Source of the DNA: Papilionanthe hookeriana x Papilionanthe teres | Lineage: Eukaryota > Streptophyta > Magnoliopsida > Asparagales > Orchidaceae | Assembly: GCA_022702705.1 (NCBI GenBank) | Contig: CM040421.1 | Coordinates: 70,674,121 to 70,738,120 of the forward strand | DNA: 64,000 nt | Direction of reading: 5' to 3' | Shown here: in pieces, positions 57,576-64,000 of the stretch | How positions within the stretch are numbered: the stretch's first letter is position 1 | How the letters are laid out: every line of letters begins with the position of its first letter | Notes under the pieces: generated by a model | What the model was told of the DNA's origin: nothing | What the model saw: the letters and a program-made list of their open reading frames with translations, nothing else | The model's database searches: none | Program-made: the position numbers and the translations under genes

Positions 57576-58805
57576 TCAGGTTCCGTAATACTTTTTCAAA
57601 TATCGTTCATTGATTGGAAGCATAGATCGTTCCCCACGGCAATTCACAAGCTTGTAGGAACCTCCTGAGTATACTGTCTCGACCACGAACGGCCCCTCCC
57701 AAGTCGGTTCAAATTTACCTCCTATCATGCGGTGTGCAAGAATAGTTCTCTTGAGAACTAGAACTAAATCACCAACTTTGAATGCTCTTGGGCGGACCAG
57801 TTTATCATGTGTCTGGATCATCTTGGCTTGATATAGTTCCAGATTCTGCTGCGCTGTAAGTCGCTTCCGTTTCAAATTTTCCAGTTCTTCCAGTCGTAGT
57901 CTGACATTCTCTTCTATAGTAATTTTGTTCGGAACTGCGATTTGGAGTGACGGAAGCTGAACCTCCAAAGGTAAAATGGCCTCGGACCCGTACACCAGAG
58001 CGTAGGGCGTAGACTGAGTTGGAGTTCTGAAAGTCATCCTGTAGGCCCATAAGGCTTCTAACAACTTCTCGTGCCAATTTCTCTCGTTGTCGTCCAAAGT
58101 TTTCCTTAGGATTTGGACGAGAGTTTTATTAAAGGCCTCGGCTAAGCCGTTTGCTCTTGGGTAATAGATCATCGATTATCGCCAGTCGATCCCGTGCCTT
58201 CTGACAAAATTATTGATCTTCGTACTTCTGAATGCTGACCCATTATCCGATATAATTCTGCGCAGTACTCTGAAATGATAGACCACCTGATTCTTGAAGA
58301 ACTGTAACACATAGTGTGCTTTAACTTCCCTGAGCGGTATAGCTTCTGCCCATTTGGAAAAGTAATCTATTGCTGCAAGAATGAAGCGATGTCCTCTTGA
58401 AGAAGGCGGTTCTATTGAACCCACTATATCTGTGCCCCAACACTCAAATGGCCACGACGCAATCGTCGGATGTAGCACATTTGGAGGTTGATGTAGAATC
58501 ACTCCATGCACTTGGCACTGGTGACAGCTTTTGGCAACTTACATGCAGTCGATCATCATCGAGGGCCAGTAGTACCCTGGTCTTTTAATCTTCATTTTCA
58601 TTTTCGGACCTGACGGATGAGCGCCACAATGTCCTGAGTGCACCTCTTTAACAATTTCACGAGCCTCGGACCCGCTCAGGCACCTTAGCCACATCTGGTC
58701 AAAAGACCTTCTGTATAACGTATTATTTATTAATGCGTAAGAAATAGTTCTTTTCTTGATTTGATGGGCTAACGACTTATCGTCTGGTAGGTTTCCTATT
58801 TGCAA
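57576..58805 (-). pseudogene. Integrase of the right element, two stops
   Basis: The zinc-binding part has HSGHCGAHPSG, and KSCHQCQVHG lies after a stop at about 58541-58539. The catalytic core reads GTDIVGS (first Asp), SDNGSAF (second Asp) and GLAEAFNKT (third, Glu), so the DDE triad is complete. A second stop lies at about 58175. The C-terminal part is open from 58172 to 57576: NWHEKLLEALWAYRMTFRTP, then FKVGDLVLVLKR and WEGPFVVETVYSGGSYKL (GPF/Y-type module). One base frame is kept throughout. This is the best preserved integrase in the window. Confidence 0.9.
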
Positions 58806-58862
58806 GTAGTCTATTAGCGGTTGTCGCCAATCTTCTGCATTCTCTGCTATTGTTGCAACTGA

Positions 58863-59420
58863 TTATTCTGCCTTTTCTGATTCAGACATTGCGTCCATGT
58901 CCAGCTGTGATAGGACCTGTCGTCCCTGAACTGACACTTCAACTGACTCATCCTGTGGGCAGGAAAATTCTTTTGCAAGGCGAGCTAGAGCATCTGCAAG
59001 AGCATTTTCTTTTCTAGGAATTTTGTAGATTGTCACATTTGGAATTTTCTCCAACAGTTTCATGGCATACTGAAAGTACTGCTCGAGTTTTGGCTTTAGA
59101 ATCCTGTACTGTCCGACGATCTGTTGAATGATCAACTGCGAATCTCGTATATGTTGATATCTGTTAACCCCATCTGAATGGTTAACTCCAATCCGGTTAT
59201 GAGGGCTTCGTATTCTGCTTCGTTGTTTGTACATGGTTCTGTTAAGTGGTAGGAGTATCTTAACATCCCCTGCTTCGGTGTTATAAAGATTAGTCTGATT
59301 CCTGCCTTACCGGGCACTATCGTTTCCAATTCCTTGTCTTTCTATTCTGAAGATGCTTCATCAAAGTACAGTTCCCAACACTGATCATCGAGGTCTTCTA
59401 AATTCATTATTTGCTCGTCA
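58863..59420 (-). pseudogene. Second (archaeal-type) RNase H of the right element
   Basis: WELYFDEASS (first Asp) is followed by a stop, then CTNNEAEYEALITGLELTIQ with the catalytic Glu. A one-base deletion at about 59148 (ATATACGAGATTCG against ACGGGGATTCG in the left element) shifts the frame just before the third-Asp strand. It resumes as LIIQQIVGQY and ends with IPRKENALADALARLA. This is the only frameshift I find in pol between RT and integrase. Confidence 0.8.
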
Positions 59421-59485
59421 GGCAAGTCGTCGTTGAGAGGCGATTCTGCTGGCAAAGGGTGTGTTGCAAGGAAGTCTGCTAGGAC

Positions 59486-59866
59486 TTATCCCTTTACGGC
59501 ACGAAGAGGCTCGAATGTTATATCGAATTGCATTAGTATCATCGACCACCTGGCAAGTCTGCCAGAAAGTGTTGGACGGGTCATCAAATATTGCAATGGA
59601 TTAAACTTTGAAATAAGGTTGACCTTATGAGAAAGCATGTAATGCCTGAGCTTCTGAGCGGCAAAGATCAGGGCCAAACAATGCTTCTCAATAGGAGGAT
59701 ATTTTACATCCGTCGGAATCAGAAGACAACTTAAGTAGTAGAGAGCACTTTCTTTTCCCTCGTCATTGACCTGGGCTAGCAGGGCTCCAAGGGAGTCGTC
59801 TAAAGCCGCGGTATAAAGTATTAAAGGTCGACCTGAGACTGGGGCTGCTAAGACAGGAGATGTCAT
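59486..59866 (-). pseudogene. First (retroviral-type) RNase H of the right element
   Basis: The open piece begins TSPVLAAPVSGRPLILYTAA, followed by LDDSLGALLAQVNDE and CLALIFAAQKLRHYML. It ends at a stop at 59486-59488, within FEPLRAVKG, just before LADFLATHPLP. As in the left copy, the first catalytic strand reads LYTAALDD. It lies between RT and the archaeal-type domain. Confidence 0.8.
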
Positions 59867-61486
59867 TAAATACTGCTTAATGTCCTCGAAGGCCCGCTAG
59901 CATTTCTCTTCCCAAATGAATTTGGCGTCCTTTTTAACTAATGTCAAGAAGGGCTGACACCTACCTGACAAGTTAGAGATAAAGCGTCGAAGATATGCCA
60001 ATTTCCCTTGAAAGTACCGTAGTTGTTTCAAGGTTTTAGGAGGTGGCATTTCTAAGATAGCTTTAATCTTTTCCAGATCGATTTCAATTCCACGATGTCA
60101 GACAGCAAATCCTAAGAATTTTCCAGAGGTGAAGCCGAAGGCGCATTTCAGGGGATTCATCTTAAGGTTATATTGTCTTAATCACTCGAAAACAATTCTC
60201 AAATCATACAGGTGATCTTCTTTCAGTTTACTTTTGATAACCACGTCATCCACGTAGCACTCGACTTGGTTGTGATTGAGATCATCAATGATCCTCGTCA
60301 TTGCTCTTTAGTAAGTTGCTCCTGCGTTCTTCAGTCCGAAAGGCATTACTGTGTAGCAGTACACTCCGATTGGCGTTCTGAAAGCTGTGAGCTTTTCGTC
60401 TTCTGGTGCCATCTTTATTTGATTGTATCCTGATGATCCATCCATGAAAGAGAAGATTTCATGTGTTGACGCTATGTCGATCATCAGTTCTGGAATTGGT
60501 AGCAGAAATTCGTCTTTTGGACATGCTTTATTTAAATCTCTAAAATCTACGTAGACTCTGATCTGACCATTCTTCTTTCTGACTGGTATGACGTTGGCTA
60601 ACCAAGTCGGGTATTGCTCTTCACGGACAAATTTAGCATCTATTAGCCTCTTAACTTGAGCTATTACTTGTTGTTCGATTTCTAGACGCATTCTTCTCGG
60701 AGCTTGTCTAACTGGAACGGAAGTAGGATCCACTCCTAGCCTGTGAACTGCAACTTCTGAGGCTAATCCTAGCATTTCATCATAACTCCAAGCAAAACAG
60801 TCCTTGAATTCCATTAACGACTTGATTATGTTCTCGGAGTCTTCTTTGTTGAGTAAGGAGCTAACAAAGGTAGGCCTTGGCTCTTCGCTAGTACCTAAGT
60901 TAACTTCCATTAGCTCATCTATCGTGGATTTAATTTCTTCTTCGAATTCTGGCGGAGCGTCTCCAATTTGTAGATCTTGGAGATCTTCTGAAGCTTCCAA
61001 GCAATCTTCATTGGATTCACAAGTGACAACCAAGCAAAATTCTGAATCATCAACTGGTGCTACTGTGCCGAATCCAAGACCATGTTTTGAAATAGGAGGC
61101 CGACCGGCATTATTCCATAATTTTTCAAAATGTTGTGACCAGCTTTTTGTCCATTGTCGAGGTAAGACACCACGTTGAATTAAGTTTTGAACACAGGGAG
61201 AGTACCACTCAAAAGGTAATTCCATTAATTCGGAAGAAGTAACATCTTCAAATTGTACATCTTTTTCAGTATTGGAAGAAGAAGCACCATGGTAAAACTT
61301 GATTGGCTTAGTACCACCACCATGCACTTCCTTGACCGCCATACCCTCGATCTTATTAGAATGGATCGGGATCAGGGTCATAGTATGTACATGATGGTTA
61401 ATCTTCTCGTACATTGATTTATATTCTTCATTCTTTTCATCTTCGAGAGAGATCTTAAACTGGGGTTTCTTTTGACTTATTGTCAC
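59867..61486 (-). pseudogene. Reverse transcriptase of the right element, several stops
   Basis: An open stretch of 392 codons (61486-60308) covers the linker and the fingers and palm of RT: VYVDFRDLNKACPKDEF, FMDGSSGYNQIKMAPEDE and MPFGLKNAGATY, then a stop. The same frame continues with the YVDD box at 60256-60245. After it come a TGA at 60184-60182 (shared with the left copy), another stop in FAV-HRG (about 60100), LRYFQGKLAYLRRFISN and a stop in EEKC-RAF (about 59900). Apart from the stops the frame is intact. CpG-type changes (CGA to TGA, CAG to TAG) explain most of them. Confidence 0.88.
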
Positions 61487-62400
61487 TGCTTCTTTCTTGA
61501 TTTCTTCTCCTTCTTTGGAAGTGTTCTCCCAATCAACATCGATGGCCGGTTTCTTGTATCCAACTGTTCCAACATTTCTTCCACGTCCCCGTCCCCGTCC
61601 CCAGCCTCGACCTCAGGTGCTAGTTCTGGAGAAATCTTCACCATCTCGTCGTAAGGGAGTGGTGTGTAACTGTTGAACTAGAACTTCAGGTTCTTCATCG
61701 TCTCGAATTTCTTTTGCTTCGTTGGGTGTGGCGTCTCTGGAAAAGATTGTTTTCTTCAGAGGTGCGTAGTAGGCTGCATCTTCATGTAATCCAATTTCAT
61801 GCATGGAGAACGGTTGCAAATTACCTTTGATACACTGTTCTTGTCCTCCTTCATAATATTTTATACACTGGTGTAGAGACGACGGTACCATCTGATTTTC
61901 ATGGATCCACGGCCGACCCAGTAGAGCGTTGAATGATGTCTCAGAATCAATTATGTGGAACTTCGCGGTTGTATTGGCCAATTCACCGACCTTCATTAAT
62001 AGGGTTATTGATCCGAGAGCTCTTTCTCCTTTATGGTTGAAGCCTCTTAGCATCATCTTGTCCGCTTCGAGATCACGGCATCAATCTCTAAATAAGCTAG
62101 AGTCCGGAGGTTCATTATATTAATTGATGCTCCCGGATCAACTAACACCCCGGAGAGCGTGAACTTTCCAATACTAATCGAAATGTACGAGTGGTCACGT
62201 TATGATCCGTCGTTCCAAGTAGTAAATCATCGTCCGTGAAGGTAACACCACGCCGTCCTTTTAATGAGCAAACCTCGTTGAAGGAATTACCGATCATTTG
62301 AGCTAGGCAAAATTTTGGATCAAGTAAGGCCATGATCGAGCTTCCCTCATCTCCTTTGACGGGATCGGAGCGTCGTAGATGCTCGGTTGGTCCGGTAGTT
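61487..62400 (-). pseudogene. Aspartic protease and RG-rich linker of the right element
   Basis: The active-site motif D-P-G-A-S is at 62139-62125, in another frame from the rest. LGRPWIHENQMVPSSLHQ and LHEDAAYYAPLKKTIFSRD follow in the frame 62056-61613. A stop (TGA 61615-61613, where the left copy has Arg) precedes the arginine-glycine box GRGWGRGRGRGRN (61612-61575) and a Lys/Glu-rich stretch leading into RT. Confidence 0.8.
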
Positions 62401-64000
62401 TCCTAAGATGGGCTAGCACATTATAGTCCACTTTGTTACCGAATGTTCGGTTTCTTCCCGGAGGTGCAACTCTTCGCTTGGGGTTGGCTCTTCTCGAGCA
62501 ACCACCTTCTTTCCTTTATCCTTCGGACCCATTCTCGGGGGTAGAATTTTTCCACTTCTTAGGTTAACCTCTGTAATTTCTTCTGAATCTGCCGGTTCTC
62601 TTCTTGAATCAGAATGACTGGCTCTTCTGAAGTTGCTTCGGCATCTGATAATTCTAACTATATCGTGATCGGAGCTCCTCGGAATTCACAAATAGACTCG
62701 TCACTTACTGAACTTTCATAGCCATCTTTGTGAATGTCCTCCTCTTCTTCGCAGCCATCTAAGTTCTGTATGATTTGAGAATCGTTTATCGTATCAAAAT
62801 TAAGATCCAGATTAGGTTGGTTGTCATTAGTTACGTAATCATTAAAAACAGTCAAGACGTAGCCAACACCATAACTCTTATCATTATAAGATCCCGCCGG
62901 GGCGAGCAAATAATTATACAGAGTCAGAGGTTAGAAGGATTTCTCCCCCGAATCAGAAACAACCATCCTAGGATAAGCAACCCCTAGTCTACCCTTCGGA
63001 ACCTCGGTCTTTTCTTCTTCCACGATCTTCTCCTCCTCCTGGGGCGGTTCTTCAATTGCTAGTGATAGTGCCGGCTTGGCAGGTTTTGAATATTGAGTTG
63101 AAGCGCGCACAGAAGCGGTTCGGATGTGATCCAAAATTTTCTTCGATGACTTCATCCAAACAGTGCTCCATTCATTGTCAGTCGTGTATGGGTCTATCGG
63201 AACAATGGGATCCATCGAAATAACATTGACGGAACCTCCTTTTGGGGCTCCTTCATGTATTCTTTCGGGATCGTTATGTTCCCTCTTTGGAGATTACCTT
63301 CGAGCCAATTCTTGAAGGTGAAGCGGTCTTCATCTTATGTCCGATCATCCGGTGGTATGGGCAGTACATCGGGTGATCTTTCGTGTCGACTTCCTCGGGC
63401 TTCCTAGGCTCTGGTAACTGAAAGTCGGGCGTCTTCATCAAGCTACGAAACATTTTTGCCACTACATCATTCTTGAACGGGTATTCTCTATTTAGAAGTT
63501 CTCTCAGTGTACGCTACGGACGAGGCGGCTGTTCATAATGCTGAGGTGATTGATAGCTCGATCGAGGTTGTTGGTGGCCCTGTTGAGGTTGCTGATATGT
63601 CTGTTGCGGTGGTGGATAACTAGGCTATGGTCGCTCCGGCGATGTCTGCACTCGGTCGCTTGCCCTTATCTACTCGCCGCGACAAGTCCGGACTTCTTTT
63701 CGAACGCTTTAACGGGCTTCTGTTTATCAGTCTTGTCTACAAAACTTAGCTGTTTTGCCTCCTCTTGTAAGCTCCCGGCCTTGCTAAGCAACTTCTCAAA
63801 AGTCTTGATGGTAAATCCTTTGAGGAGAAGTGCTATCGGGCCATGGATACTTTTAAGCGAGGATACCGACTGCATGTTGTTCTTGAAGCTGTGGTTCACA
63901 CTTCATGGTTAAGTTTCTCCATCGAAGTATGTAATCCACTAAAGTCTCGTTCGGCTTTTGCTGCTCCACCACTACATCACCAATAGTGATGTGGTGCTGA
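62401..64000 (-). pseudogene. gag: gag of the right element, cut by the window end
   Basis: From the window end it reads ITIGDVVVEQQKPNETLVDY and YILRWRNLTMKCEPQLQEQ, then KGFTIKTFEKLLSKAGSLQE in 63899-63666. The zinc-knuckle start CPYHRMIGHK (about 63350) runs into a frameshift. ASVRASTQYSKPAKPALSLA (63215-62931) and the acidic linker (62909-62658, with EEEEDIHKDGYE) follow. Several frameshifts break it. The ORF upstream of gag, if present here, lies beyond the window. Confidence 0.8.

Overview
The window is an intergenic, transposon-filled stretch of a flowering-plant nuclear genome. I found no host gene, rRNA, tRNA or CRISPR array. The plant assignment rests on the element families: giant Ty3/gypsy LTR retrotransposons of the Tat/Ogre type (primer-binding site for tRNA-Arg, a second RNase H after the usual one, very long LTRs, tandem repeats before the 3' LTR) and Athila-type elements with an ORF in the env position. 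The species cannot be told from this sequence.

Layout. Positions 1-20190 hold most of one plus-strand Tat/Ogre-like element: the last 216 bases of its 5' LTR, the PBS, an extra 5' ORF, gag, protease, RT, RNase H, a second RNase H, integrase, a further 3' ORF ending in an AlkB-type (ALKBH9/10-like) 2-oxoglutarate/Fe(II) dioxygenase, ten 82-bp tandem repeats and a 7.4-kb 3' LTR. It sits inside an older LTR of a related element, whose remainder is 20191-26223. That LTR in turn abuts an Athila-like LTR piece (26224-26604) and a much more diverged Ogre-like LTR (about 26605-30720). From about 30737 to 46735 lie two old minus-strand Athila-type copies (B at 30754-40793, C at 40794-46735), each with pol remains, a small coiled-coil-like ORF, an env-position ORF and a 1.6-1.7-kb LTR. 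From 46736 to the window end lies a second AlkB-bearing Tat/Ogre-like element on the minus strand, with its 3' LTR at 46736-53596, eleven 50-bp tandem repeats, the AlkB ORF, pol and part of gag. It is inserted into the RT of element C.

The main observation is the 3' ORF. In both independent elements, about 320 bases after the pol stop, it encodes a basic N-terminal module, a variable linker and an AlkB domain with its HxD...H iron ligands. The N-terminal module also resembles the extra ORF upstream of gag, so the element appears to carry two copies of one module, one of them fused to the captured dioxygenase. In the left copy a good 3' splice site lies just before this ORF, and all LTR copies keep a CAG/GTACGC-like donor, which suggests expression from a spliced subgenomic RNA. 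If the enzyme is an RNA N6-methyladenosine demethylase like its plant relatives, the element could edit methylation of its own genomic RNA. All copies here are damaged: the left one by many frameshifts, the right one by stops and at least a few frameshifts, although its AlkB frame has no frameshift.
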